64,000 nucleotides of DNA from Novakomyces olei (taxonomy: Eukaryota; Ascomycota; Novakomycetes; Novakomycetales; Novakomycetaceae), in NCBI GenBank assembly GCA_016906335.1, contig JADEYG010000005.1:78501-142500 (forward strand). The letters are read 5' to 3'. Below are positions 20,940 through 30,921 of this stretch, piece after piece (positions within the stretch are counted from its first letter, which is position 1; the number at the start of each line of letters is the position of its first letter). The position numbers and the translations under genes were made by a program. The notes below the pieces were generated by a model. It saw only the letters and a list, made by a program, of their open reading frames with translations, was not told the DNA's origin and ran no database searches.

Positions 20940-22637
20940 ATGCCGATTCTCAAAGCGCGCAAGGCGGTGGCCTTTCAGGTCCAAAAAGGCCAAACTGTCA
21001 CGGTGGTGAACACCTTTGGCAAACAGGTAGTGGACTTTTTCGCATTCAATCCTCAAGACCCACATGACTACCTGTCCATGGTCCACTGCCGAACCATTCT
21101 CTTGAAGGTCTCTCTGAGCAAAGGCGACAAACTGTACTCCACACGTCGAAAGCCGATGCTTACACTGGTCGAGGATACAACACGAGGAGTCCATGACATG
21201 ATCTGGTCTGCTTGTGATCCGGAGCGGTACCATATGCAGGGCTTTCAGGGCTACCACGATAACTGTACAGACAACATGCACAAGGTGAGTGGTTTGGTGT
21301 TTTGCTGATAGTGCGGATCGCTGACGTCAGGCGTTGAATGAATATTTCCCGAATTTCAAAATTGCCGACGACTGGGTCCCCGATCCCTTGAACTTGTTTA
21401 TGAATGTTGCCATTGATCACCATGGCGGGTTGAACGTGAAAACTCCGACTAGCGAAAAGGGCGAATATGTCACGCTTCGGGCGGAGACTGATTTGATCAT
21501 TGTCATGAGCTCTTGTCCACAGGACATTGAACAAGTAAATGGAGGCGAACCAACTGACTGCGAATATACTGTCTCTGGAGGAAGCTCTCAAATCGCACCT
21601 GTGGTTAAAGCCAAAAGAGTTCCACGAGTCAAAATTTCGTTTTCCGTTGATTTTGATGGAGTTTCTCACTGGCTTGGAACTGGCTGCCATCCGGATAATA
21701 ATATGGCCGATTATAGCTCCGGTATATTTTCCGGCCAAGTTGGAGTGTACCGCCTTTTGGCACTGTTTAAAAAACATGCTATAGCGAATAAGGTGACATG
21801 GTTTGTCCCTGGTCATACGACAGAAACTTTCCCTGACGCAGCTCGGGCAGTTCTCGAATCGGGAGCGGAAATCGGTCTTCACGGATACTCACACGAGGGA
21901 ATCTATCAGATGACAGAAGAGCAGGAAAAAGAAGTTCTTTTGAAATGGTAGGTTGGCCCGAGAAGAATACGCTTTGACACGAACGATAAAGATACGGGAA
22001 TCGTGCCAACAAAATAAATTTCTGCTGCTAACAATATAGTATTGACGTTGCTACCAAACTGGTCGGTAAAAAGCCAAGGGGCTACAGAGCTCCTATGTAT
22101 ACGATTCGGGAAACTACAGTTAAGTTGTTGAGAGAGCACGAGCTCTTGTACGATTCGTCTCTGGCTCATCATGACTCACAGCCATATTTTACGCCAAACG
22201 ATCCGCCAATTAAACCAATCGATTTCTCTCAGCCAGCTTCGTCCTGGCTTAAGCCCTCTGAGATTGCCTCCCAAGAGTACCCGAAAGATCAGCATCCTTT
22301 GGTAGAGCTTCCCTGTGGCTGGTACAACGAGGACATGATGCCGCTGCAGTACCTTCCACATCTCGCGAACAGTATGGGATACATCCCAACACGCTCTGTG
22401 GAGCAAATGTGGAAAGACAAATTCATGTGGCTATGGAATAACGGCAAAGAGGGTTCAGAGTTTGCGGATTTCGTTTTCCCGGTTCTAATTCACCCTGATA
22501 CCAGCGGAATGGCTCACATTATTGGGATGATTGATAGATTCGTGGGCTGGTTGAAGAGTTTTGGTGAATCTGTAGAGTTTTGCACTCACGAAGATATCGC
22601 CAGAGGTTGGTTGAAGGCGCAGACTCAACGCTCATAG
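20940..22637 (+). CDS. DUF1989 (urea-carboxylase-associated) domain fused to a PuuE-like polysaccharide-deacetylase-fold hydrolase
   Basis: Exons 20940-21284, 21331-21947 and 22040-22637 give 519 residues. Residues 1-200 are a DUF1989 domain: LYSTRRKPMLTLVEDTT, GVHDMIWSACD, YHDNCTDN, VPDPLNLFMNV and LIIVMSSCPQD. Bacterial DUF1989 pairs act beside urea/guanidine carboxylase, and CgdAB are carboxyguanidine deiminases. Residues 212-519 are a NodB-type deacetylase fold of the PuuE/HpPgdA branch: SFSVDFDG (Asp222, Asp224), GHTTETFP, HGYSHEG (metal-binding His299 and His303) and RGYRAPMY. There is no signal peptide, so wall chitin is an unlikely substrate. Both halves belong to families that cut C-N bonds, so the protein may open a cyclic imide or ureide and deaminate the product. 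Cyclic imidases such as HxnM belong to this fold group. Function is inference. Both exon joins are in phase. Confidence 0.88.
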
Positions 22638-23040
22638 CAAAAATAAAGTCAAAATCGCTATAATTATGAAAAGTGAAGTAGTGCAGCTTAGTCGAATTTG
22701 AGTTTAATACATGAACGCGACACTCAAACTCGTTATAGAGATTGCAAGGTCAAATGGTTAGCAAGCGCGCAACGGCAGTTTACTGTGTTATAAGCATTGC
22801 CTAAAAATACAATAACTATTATAGATCTAGTGTCGCACAGCACTCAGCACGCAAATGAAAGTTTGTCCATGTTTATCGAGTCCAGATCCTGTTCTACCTT
22901 TACTTTTGCTCACACTAACGCAAATGTTTTCCGAGTGGGGTACATCTACTTTTTGGCCAAAATCTCGAAGTAGCAAATTGTGGAGACTCTTAAAATATAT
23001 TGGTCAAATAGACAAAATTAAATAAGAACGGAAAAAGCGT
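22638..23040. other. Convergent intergenic region
   Basis: 403 bases between the ends of the fusion gene and the DyP peroxidase gene. I see nothing notable. Confidence 0.6.
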
Positions 23041-24168
23041 TCAGTCACCTCCAACACTACTCAAAAGCTCGGCGGACGGCATGAAGAAAACTGTTCCTGT
23101 TAACGGAGTCGAGAAGTCAAGAATTCGATCGTGGGATCCTGGAGGGTCACCGACAAACATGCGCTCCAGCATTTTTTCCGTTACCCAGAGTCGGGCCGAG
23201 TAGCCAATGAAATAAGTACCAAACACTCCATGGCCTGGCGACCCAAAAGGCATATTATCGCGTACGATATCAAACTCCTCCCCTTGTTCGTTTTGTACAG
23301 TAGCCAGAGTTTTGTGTGATTTTTGTTCGTTAGCCTTTGCATCACCGAGCTCTACGTTATCAAATTTCCGTCTGCCGATAATTCTCTCCTGTGCCTCTGT
23401 TGGAAGTTTGTTCCAGGCATCCAAAGCATGCACGTATTTTTGTACAACACAATAGGTCCCACTGGAGGCAGCTTTATCCAGCTCCTGTGTGACTAGTACC
23501 GTCTCTGGAACTGCGGGTCCGACAGGATTAGCAGTACCATCTACAAAGCCGAGGAGATCGCGAGCATCAAAGTAGCGAAACCCCTGTGTCTCATCCACGA
23601 CTTTTACTGAAGCCGCTAATGACTCCAAGATCAATCGCTCGAGTTCAAAACAAAGATCCTGGCGATCAGCCCTGATATGGAAAAGAAGATCGCCCGGCGT
23701 TGAAGGCGCTGTATGCTTATTGCCTTTAATCTCTCGGAAAGAGTGCAATTCTTTCGGCCGCTGGCAACCCTTCATAACAGAATCCCACGCATCACTGCCA
23801 ATGCCGACAGCACAAGACAATTTGGCATCGGCATCGCGAAAGCTGACATTTTTAACCAAATCTGCAATGCCGCTGACACAGTCACGTACGCTTTCAGCCG
23901 CGTCCGGTGCCTTTGTGATTTCACATACTAAAAAGGTGGCAAATGATGTGAGCGGGAGATCTACTGCCGGCTGCGGTGATGCTGAGGCTGCCATGTGACA
24001 ACTGCTGTCCACGAATGATCGTTTAATTGGCGGCCTGAAAGCTGATTTGCTGCGTAAGCCTTGCTGCTGTAATGGGCGAAGCGGTACAGTGCTGTAGACT
24101 CTGCGAATCTGACCCTTTGAATGAATGCTAAACACCGTTCTCGCACGGATCGCTGACAAATTGATCAT
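23041..24168 (-). CDS. DyP-type haem peroxidase (YfeX-like) with a mitochondrial-like leader
   Basis: One exon, 375 residues. The DyP signature GFVDGT (207-212) supplies catalytic Asp210. His285 (KSHKTL) is the expected proximal haem ligand, and Arg303 (IVRDNMPFG) the distal arginine. GTYFIGYSARLWVTEKML is the conserved C-terminal helix. The class oxidises dyes, phenols and porphyrinogens with H2O2. The first roughly 65 residues lie outside the domain. They are rich in Arg, Ser and Ala with almost no acidic residues (MINLSAIRARTVFSIHSKGQ, then IRRVYS), a typical mitochondrial presequence. An internal Met59 in front of the domain could give a cytosolic form. It converges with the DUF1989 fusion gene. 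The haem ligands are all present, so an active enzyme is expected. Confidence 0.9.
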   Translation of the reverse strand: MINLSAIRARTVFSIHSKGQIRRVYSTVPLRPLQQQGLRSKSAFRPPIKRSFVDSSCHMAASASPQPAVDLPLTSFATFLVCEITKAPDAAESVRDCVSGIADLVKNVSFRDADAKLSCAVGIGSDAWDSVMKGCQRPKELHSFREIKGNKHTAPSTPGDLLFHIRADRQDLCFELERLILESLAASVKVVDETQGFRYFDARDLLGFVDGTANPVGPAVPETVLVTQELDKAASSGTYCVVQKYVHALDAWNKLPTEAQERIIGRRKFDNVELGDAKANEQKSHKTLATVQNEQGEEFDIVRDNMPFGSPGHGVFGTYFIGYSARLWVTEKMLERMFVGDPPGSHDRILDFSTPLTGTVFFMPSAELLSSVGGD

Positions 24169-24526
24169 AAGACGTTGGCAGACACGGAGCGAGCAATGAT
24201 CAGTGCCGTTTAAATTTATACGCTACCCCATTGGTCGGCTGGCGATCTTCTATAAATGTTGGCAACTAGTTTATATGTAAGAGGGAAGCGTAACCGACAA
24301 GCAATCGCTACCGCCGGGATTGCTTGTTCGTTATACGCGCTCTAATCTATAATCGATCGGCCTAATTAGCAGTCAGCCTTAAACCAGAGTCAATCTTAAA
24401 GCTGGTTTAGCATGACGATTACCTATAAACTATTTCAATGCAAGCAGTGTACGTGTAATAATCTCGTATACGCATAGATTATTTCCAAGCTCTGGCGTGA
24501 AAGAAACGGGCAACGCAGTACCGCCT
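24169..24526. other. Promoter of DyP peroxidase / 3' flank of GH1 gene
   Basis: 358 bases. No gene or repeat array seen. Confidence 0.55.
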
Positions 24527-26392
24527 CTAGTAGCCCAGGCCACCGCGGGCGCCGACGTAATCAACAAGGTCAAAAAGACTCTTCTTATAATGCCTTTCCA
24601 TGGTGGTAAGATTGACAGTTTGCATGCCAAAGTGGGAATCATAGTCACCAAACTCCCAATTGTCCATAAAACTCCAGGCAAATGCGCCGGCCACGTGAAC
24701 GCCATCCTCCCAAATCGCTTTCAAAAGTTCAGACATGAAGGATAGGTAGTACTGGCTGCGTGGGGTATCAAACAGCTGGTCAGGCAGCTCTTTATCTACT
24801 TCGCCAAACACGGGGAATCCGAATTCGGAAACGATAATGGGAGTCTCAAACGTGTTCCAGAGATAAGACAGGTATTCCCGGAGATACGTGGGCGTGTTGT
24901 ATACGTACGAGTAGGAGCGATATCCAATGTTCCAACCAAAACTATTTGTCCACTCCTGTACCACACAGTACGGATACAGTGGGTTAACACTAGCATTTTG
25001 TTGCACACAGGCCTCAATGCCCTCAGCGGGCACATACACGGACGTAGCAGTATAGGCATCAATACCGAAAAAGTCGGTAGTGTTGCCAATGTACGCCAGT
25101 TCCTCCGCGCTCAGAGGTTTGGCCCCCGGCAAAGTTGTCAGCAAGGCGTCCGGATACTGCTGACCTAGGCAAATGGGGTAGGCAAACCCACCGAGTTGCA
25201 TGTCGTTAAACCTTTTGGCCGCAGCAACTTCCGTTTCGTTGTCGGGGTGTTTGGGCACAGCAAAATTGTCGTTCAACTTGAATCCAACTTGTCCAGTGCC
25301 ACACAGGGTGTCGTGATAGTAATGGTAAAGAATTGCGTGGGCATGAACAACGTTATCGATACCGGCAAAGTCGTACGAGTAAAGCAGAGGCTCGTTTATC
25401 GTTACCCAATAAGGTACACGGTCGGCAAAGTGGGTGAACAGAATCTTGCCATAATGGACAAAAGCTTCAATGAAATCCGGGTGGTGGTAGCCACCATTGG
25501 CATTTCCAATTGGTGGAATGGCTGTAATGTTTTCATTTTGAACGAAATAAAGCGGTGTGTCGAAATGCAGCATGGAAACAACCGGGACCATCCCCACCTG
25601 CAAAACGTAATCGATCAAGTCCTGATAGTGTTGAATACCCTGCTGGTTGATTGGTGTTCCCGGAAGGGTAAAGGGGAGAATGCGTGACCACGAAATTGAG
25701 AAACTGTAATATTTTATGCCCATCGCCGCCAGACGGTTGATGTCCTGCTTGTACAAGTAGTAGCTTTCCGTGCCCACGTAATCCTTAGCACGGGAATCAG
25801 GTATAAGTTTTTCCATGATAGAAGGTCCACGGCCTTCCAAACCAATTGCTCCCTCAATTTGAGCAGCAGATCCAGCCACACCAAACAAAAAGTCTGGGGG
25901 GAAAGTGTAATTGTCAGTAGGGCCAAAGTAATCAGCTGGCGGAAGTATCAATTCGCTGGACGGGACTGGAGTTGGTGCAACCGTAGCTGAGTAAATCCCA
26001 GCTTGCGTATAGTTGATTAGCTTTGCATTTTGCCAAAGCGAAGACCAGGCTGCCTGGCCGTAAGGGTCAGCCCAATCTTGAGCAGTGATTTGTGTCTGGT
26101 TGGGCAGCCATGATCCATAGGTGGTCGTTATCAATGGGAAGTCGAGGCATTGCTTAGCTTCATCGTACGAAGCTGCGTACGTGGGCGTAGCGGTGGCCGG
26201 GGGAATCGATGATGCATAGCGAACAGTATCGCTTAACGAATACGAAAAGGGTTTGTGGTAGTACGTGGGACAGGCAGTAGCCCTCACACGGTCCGCCGTT
26301 GTTGTGACATAGATCTCTTGCGCCTGTGCCAGGGCAGCCAAGAATAAAATTAATATCATTTTTAACATCTCACAGAACCGAAAGCTCGACAT
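24527..26392 (-). CDS. Secreted family GH1 beta-glycosidase
   Basis: One exon, 621 residues. The N-terminus has a signal peptide (core MILILFLAALAQA), then a roughly 150-residue extension rich in Ser, Thr and Pro before the GH1 barrel begins at FLFGVAGSAAQIEGA. The acid/base is Glu334 in TINEPLLY. The nucleophile is Glu523 in IVSEFGFP, where most GH1 enzymes read ENG. Many Asn-x-Ser/Thr sites suit an extracellular glycoprotein. The product is expected to release glucose or a related sugar from beta-glucosides. Among the cluster genes it could free an aglycone for uptake, but that link is inferred from position only. Met1, Met9 and Met12 are all possible starts, and the later ones shorten the signal peptide. 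Confidence 0.9.
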   Translation of the reverse strand: MSSFRFCEMLKMILILFLAALAQAQEIYVTTTADRVRATACPTYYHKPFSYSLSDTVRYASSIPPATATPTYAASYDEAKQCLDFPLITTTYGSWLPNQTQITAQDWADPYGQAAWSSLWQNAKLINYTQAGIYSATVAPTPVPSSELILPPADYFGPTDNYTFPPDFLFGVAGSAAQIEGAIGLEGRGPSIMEKLIPDSRAKDYVGTESYYLYKQDINRLAAMGIKYYSFSISWSRILPFTLPGTPINQQGIQHYQDLIDYVLQVGMVPVVSMLHFDTPLYFVQNENITAIPPIGNANGGYHHPDFIEAFVHYGKILFTHFADRVPYWVTINEPLLYSYDFAGIDNVVHAHAILYHYYHDTLCGTGQVGFKLNDNFAVPKHPDNETEVAAAKRFNDMQLGGFAYPICLGQQYPDALLTTLPGAKPLSAEELAYIGNTTDFFGIDAYTATSVYVPAEGIEACVQQNASVNPLYPYCVVQEWTNSFGWNIGYRSYSYVYNTPTYLREYLSYLWNTFETPIIVSEFGFPVFGEVDKELPDQLFDTPRSQYYLSFMSELLKAIWEDGVHVAGAFAWSFMDNWEFGDYDSHFGMQTVNLTTMERHYKKSLFDLVDYVGARGGLGY

Positions 26393-27476
26393 TAGAACTT
26401 GAGCTGGTTTTGGTACCAGAAGTTTATTTTAATTTTTATTTGTTCCCCCTCTTTCTGTATGATTAACCCGCTGCTGCTTTTTTAGTTTTCCTCCCGGTCG
26501 GCTCTCGTCTATTTATTTATAGGCTGATTAAATCCGTTTAAATTCCATTCGTGTTTCTCCATTGCATACGACAAAAGACCATTCTCAATTGTTCCTATTG
26601 CAGCTGCAAAATTTTCGCTTAGAGTGACTGCCTCGCATGTGTTTCCTAGCTGAATGCCGTGTTTGCCAATCGATTGTGGTACTTCAACCGCTGCTCCCAC
26701 CCAACGCTTTCCTTTTTGGGATTGCGGGGATAATAATATTAAATCGCAACAATTTTTCATTCTAGTACTTAAGCCCACATTCAAGTAATCCCATATTTAG
26801 AACGAAACTGTCGCACCCCAAGAATGATAATTAAATCGTTCGAACGCTTTGGGATCCAGCTTCCATCGCTTTTCCAAACGGAGAAATATTTTTTTCTACA
26901 GGATATAATCGGCGTCCGAGGGAAACCATCAGATGTAAAGTAGATAATATTAAGCGAGCGATGCTATAATGTATGCGGGCGTGTTATCGGCAGTTGCGTA
27001 CCGTTTATAGCAAAAACGTGAGGTACCAATAACAAAAAACAAAAATAGACAATGATGCATCATTCCTGACCCCGCATCAAGGAACATATATTTGTAATCA
27101 AAAATATTTGCTTTAGCAATTGCTTTGAGGTGATAGTCGGTCAAAATTATACCGATTAAGGCCGCAATAGTTGCATTGTTTGTTGACGCCGTTGTATACT
27201 CCGAAAACATCGGTCGTAAAACAATGCAAAGACCAGCCTATTTGAAGTTTGATGTGTAAAATGCTCATTGCAGCAATCTTTTGCTACTCGTAAGCCTATT
27301 TTCTATATGAGAAGTTAAACAGGTCCCTCAAAAAGAAACATTGGAGGCTATTAAGCGTTAACGCTGAGAATCTGTCGTTTAGTTACTCGGAAAAATACAA
27401 GCACTATATTAAAGGAGGAGAATCTATACGGAGAATAAACCTAATAATAACCTACAGCAAGACAACAAGTTATGCC
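26393..27476. other. GH1 promoter and 3' flank of the NCS1 permease gene
   Basis: 1,084 bases. Two open frames (26509-26784 and 26950-27210, both minus) look somewhat protein-like but have no motif I can name and no good splice links. I do not call a gene here. Confidence 0.5.
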
Positions 27477-29333
27477 CTAAAATTTGTCAGTCTTTGGATC
27501 GACCGTAACTTGGACGACTTGACCGTCAATATAATCTTGCTCATAGCCTTGCTGAAGTGATTCCTGGTGCGGAAAGATATGGCACAACAAAGTGTACAGT
27601 CCGCCCCCAACCGCAATTCCTACGAGGTAATTCAAGTCATAAATATACTGTGCTCCGCCTATATTGACATTGGGGTTGACGCTATTGATGAGGCCCGGCA
27701 TGTTGAGCGCAATTGCAGAGACCAGTGCAATGACAGCACGGAAATTGGTGCCTTTGTAATAACGATAGCATCCCCTCGGATCATAGAGAGCCGGCACATT
27801 AATTTTACCCCGTTTCACAAAGTAATAATCTGCAATACAAATTCCAGAAATAGGAGCAAGAAATATGGCGAGAGCAGATATGAAAGTGACAAGCTGCGGC
27901 GCACTACCAGAAATTTTCCAGGGGACCATGACCCAGCCGCCTACGATTGTGCCAATCAGCGCAGAGCGGCGAATATTCAAATAAGATGGGTAAAGCGTCG
28001 ACAGGTCGTTGGCAATGGAAATTACGTTGGCGGACATGTTTATACCAATCTGTGCAGCACAAAAGGAAATGCCACAGAAAAAAGCAGCAGCCCGTCCTGC
28101 AGGACTTGTCCAGTGGCTCAAAAGCTCTGCAGGACTCCAAATAAAAGTCCCGTACAGCACTCGGCCAGCACTACAGGCAATCATGCCCATTGTACCGATG
28201 TAAACTCCCATTATTGGTAAGCACGCAGCTTGTAATACCTGGCTTTTCGGTTTTGCAACGTAGCGGGAAACATCTGCGATATTGGTCGCCATTGTCGCCC
28301 ATCCACAGGTTGTCTCAAATACCATATAAACCGTCATCCATCTTCTTTCTGCTCCTTGAACAGTGGCGCTTTGATGAAACATTTCACCAGAACTTCCAGC
28401 CCTCACTGTCATACCAATAACAATCCCAATCGTGGTAGCTAGCATCATAACGGTTTTGGCATGGAAGAACCATCGCATCTTGTGTGGAGGGATAAGAACA
28501 AATGGCAGTTGTATTGTCCAAAAGATGAAATGAGCAACTAGTGTTTTCGAATCCACATCCTGGCTCGCAGGTACAGGGTTGTTTATGTGTCGGAACGACG
28601 GCCATATGGCAGCAATTACCTCCACCATGACTTGTGAGCCACTGTACGTTTGTAATGCATGCCAAAATATGGCAGTAACTGTTTGTTAGGCGCGTGCGCG
28701 ATTGACAATGGTATAAATGAGCAGGCATAGCGGAATCATAAGCGGAGAATAGTTAGATTTGCGCATTCTGCGTTGAACGACAAGTATTGAAATTTCGATT
28801 CGTAGTCATAAAAGACGTAAATTGGAAGTTTAAACTTACTTATTCGAATGATGACAACTACACGTGCAAAATAATACCCGAAACTGCTGCGGGCTTGGAC
28901 TGGGAAGGGAATACGTAGCTGAGCACCGATGTAACCATTAAGCACGACCGGGACGGCAATGAAAGCATCGCCAATGGCAGTGCAGTAGAGAGCCTCGCGA
29001 AAAGTCAAGCCCACCTGAAAATTGGTTAGTTTTGTCTTTGCTCGATCGTGGTAGATGGGTATAATTTCAAAAGGTTCTTGCACTTGATTATAGAATGAAT
29101 TGCGATACCCCAATAATAGTAGACATGGACTCCCATCCTTGAATAGACAGAATATCACTAAACCAGTAGGCAACAACTGTATACGGTTGCCATGTTTGTC
29201 GTTCTTTTGGCGTTGGATCAATATCGATATTAGTTTTGACATACGCGGGCGCTACAGCGCTCGGCTCTGTCTGCAGCTCCCAGGCGCGCACGCTGGTCAG
29301 CCGCCGCTTTAATTCCTTTTTGCTCCACAACAT
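27477..29333 (-). CDS. NCS1-family permease (Fur4/Dal4/Fui1-like)
   Basis: Exons 29333-29109, 29014-28840 and 28678-27477 give 533 residues. The ATG at 29333 begins MLWSKKELKR. The family entrance motif is PTPKERQTWQPYTVVAYWFSD, and exon 2 holds LNGYIGAQLRIPFPVQARSS. GWATMATNIADVSRYV and GLINSVNPNVNIGGAQYIYD match the Fur branch, whose members carry uracil, allantoin, uridine, thiamine or related ring compounds by proton symport. About 12 membrane helices are expected. Specificity is not readable. Length and motif order are normal, and both introns close in frame. The upstream region (29461-29525) has two GATAA copies, in line with nitrogen control. A ring-compound importer fits the nearby oxygenases and hydrolase. 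Confidence 0.92.
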
Positions 29334-30318
29334 ATCTCTTTTGGTCGGAAGCACCGAGTCTGATCTTGATTTATATAGAATCCTCCTCCTGGTTATTTCA
29401 TAATCCTATTTATCTCAAGCCTCGCAGAATACTAAATTTATACGCCAGAAGATTCATCATCGGATAACCATCGCGCTTAAGCCAATCGGGTAATTTGACA
29501 GCTCTAGCAGATAAAGATAACCCACGCCGACGGAGTGGGGCGATATAGATAGGGTTTATTTCTTAGGGTTTTTTGGAGATAAAGAGGGCTTCATCGTGGA
29601 AGAAGCATATTTTAAGGGGCGGAATATTATGAGTAGAATATTATGGAGTAGAAGAAATAAAAAAAGGAGACGATCAAATTTTGAGCCTCGTTTTGTATTA
29701 CCAGGAGGTGCTTCAAATGAGCAACAACGAGCAAACGGTAAATTGAGCAGTACGAGAATTGAATACTCTGAATGCATTTAGTTTGGCAATTTTGTATTAT
29801 CAAACTTTACGTTATCGTCAAAATTTCACGACTTGTTTATCTCAGGTACTAGACACGTGTAACCCCGTCGGCTATCCAGTCATTCGTCTATAACACAAAC
29901 GGTTAGACAAGTCACATAGAGCGCCTATTATGTGAACGACTGCAGGGTTAAAATTAAGATTAAGCCATCCAGAACTACAAGGTCATTTCTCCTGTTTATT
30001 GTTGTTCGTAGGACAAATGAGGGAAAAAATGCATTAAAACCGATTTGTTCAAATTAAACAGCCAAAATGAGATATAAAATTAGACAATCCGCTACTGGTT
30101 TGAATCAATCCGAATAAAAGACTATGGCCACAGCAGTTTATGATATGCCTTACATTAAATTGAGCCTAGACCTGCTCATATCTTATATTTATTATTTGAT
30201 GTTAATCATTGCGAAGCATGTACTGAACAAGATTGGATTGATCCTCGAAATATCACCATCCTGAAGATTCTCAAATAATGCTTAATTAATTAATATCCAT
30301 CTGCTTGGAGATCGAGTC
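29334..30318. other. NCS1 promoter and 3' flank of FMN reductase gene
   Basis: 985 bases. It contains GATAA copies near 29511-29525 (AGATAAAGATAAC). Short frames at 29556-29781 overlap on both strands and are probably chance. Confidence 0.5.
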
Positions 30319-30921
30319 TCAGATATCCTTGTCCTGGAGTATTGCGAATAATTTCCCCAAAGCACTATCTAATGCCTTTGTTGATCCGTCAGATTCCCAA
30401 GTCTGAAGAAAAGTGTCAGGCAGCTCATGAGGCGGCGACGGCGTAACTTTTATCTGAAAAGAAGGCATTGGTTCAACAGCTAAAAGTCCCACAGCATGAG
30501 AAATTTGTTTCCAATGCTGAGCGGCCTTTGTTCCGCCGTGGCCACCATAGGTAACGATCACGACTGGTTTGTCTTGCCATTCGTGATACAGCAAATCAAT
30601 TGCATTCTTCCCCACAGCCGGTACAGACCAATTGTATTGAGGCGATACAATGATAAAGCCAGTGCTTGCTTTGACGCGACTTGACCAGTCACGTGTCTCC
30701 TCTTTGATGTAATGTGGAGTCGGATTACTCTTAGGAAGAGCTTGTGGAATATTGGTTTCTTCATAAAAAGGTAAACGGTTCTCTGCCGCCCCGAGATCAA
30801 CAGTTTCTAGCTCAATGTTTAGAGGCTTCAGCGCTTGGGCTGCGTTCAACACATACTTTGTTATTAGAGGTCCTATGCGTTGCGGCCTTCCACTGCAGCT
30901 GATCACGAGGACGCGTCCCAT
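30319..30921 (-). CDS. NADPH-dependent FMN reductase / flavodoxin-fold oxidoreductase
   Basis: One exon, 200 residues. It has the NADPH-dependent FMN reductase fold: a first strand and phosphate loop VLVISCSGRPQRIGP (4-18), SPQYNWSVPAVGKNAIDLL (the conserved YN-x-S-xP-x-x-KN segment binding FMN, about 93-111) and VVIVTYGGHGGTKAA. The class reduces FMN, quinones, azo compounds or metals with NAD(P)H in the cytosol. Length is normal. It is the last gene of the accessory half. A role in supplying reduced flavin is possible but unproven. Confidence 0.9.
   Translation of the reverse strand: MGRVLVISCSGRPQRIGPLITKYVLNAAQALKPLNIELETVDLGAAENRLPFYEETNIPQALPKSNPTPHYIKEETRDWSSRVKASTGFIIVSPQYNWSVPAVGKNAIDLLYHEWQDKPVVIVTYGGHGGTKAAQHWKQISHAVGLLAVEPMPSFQIKVTPSPPHELPDTFLQTWESDGSTKALDSALGKLFAILQDKDI

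Noticed and set aside
26509-27210. Two minus-strand frames (91 and 86 codons) between GH1 and the NCS1 gene, one loosely like the end of an oligopeptide transporter
   Set aside because: The resemblance rests on a few residues (KYMFLDAG), the frames lack good splice links to each other and the remaining family motifs are absent.
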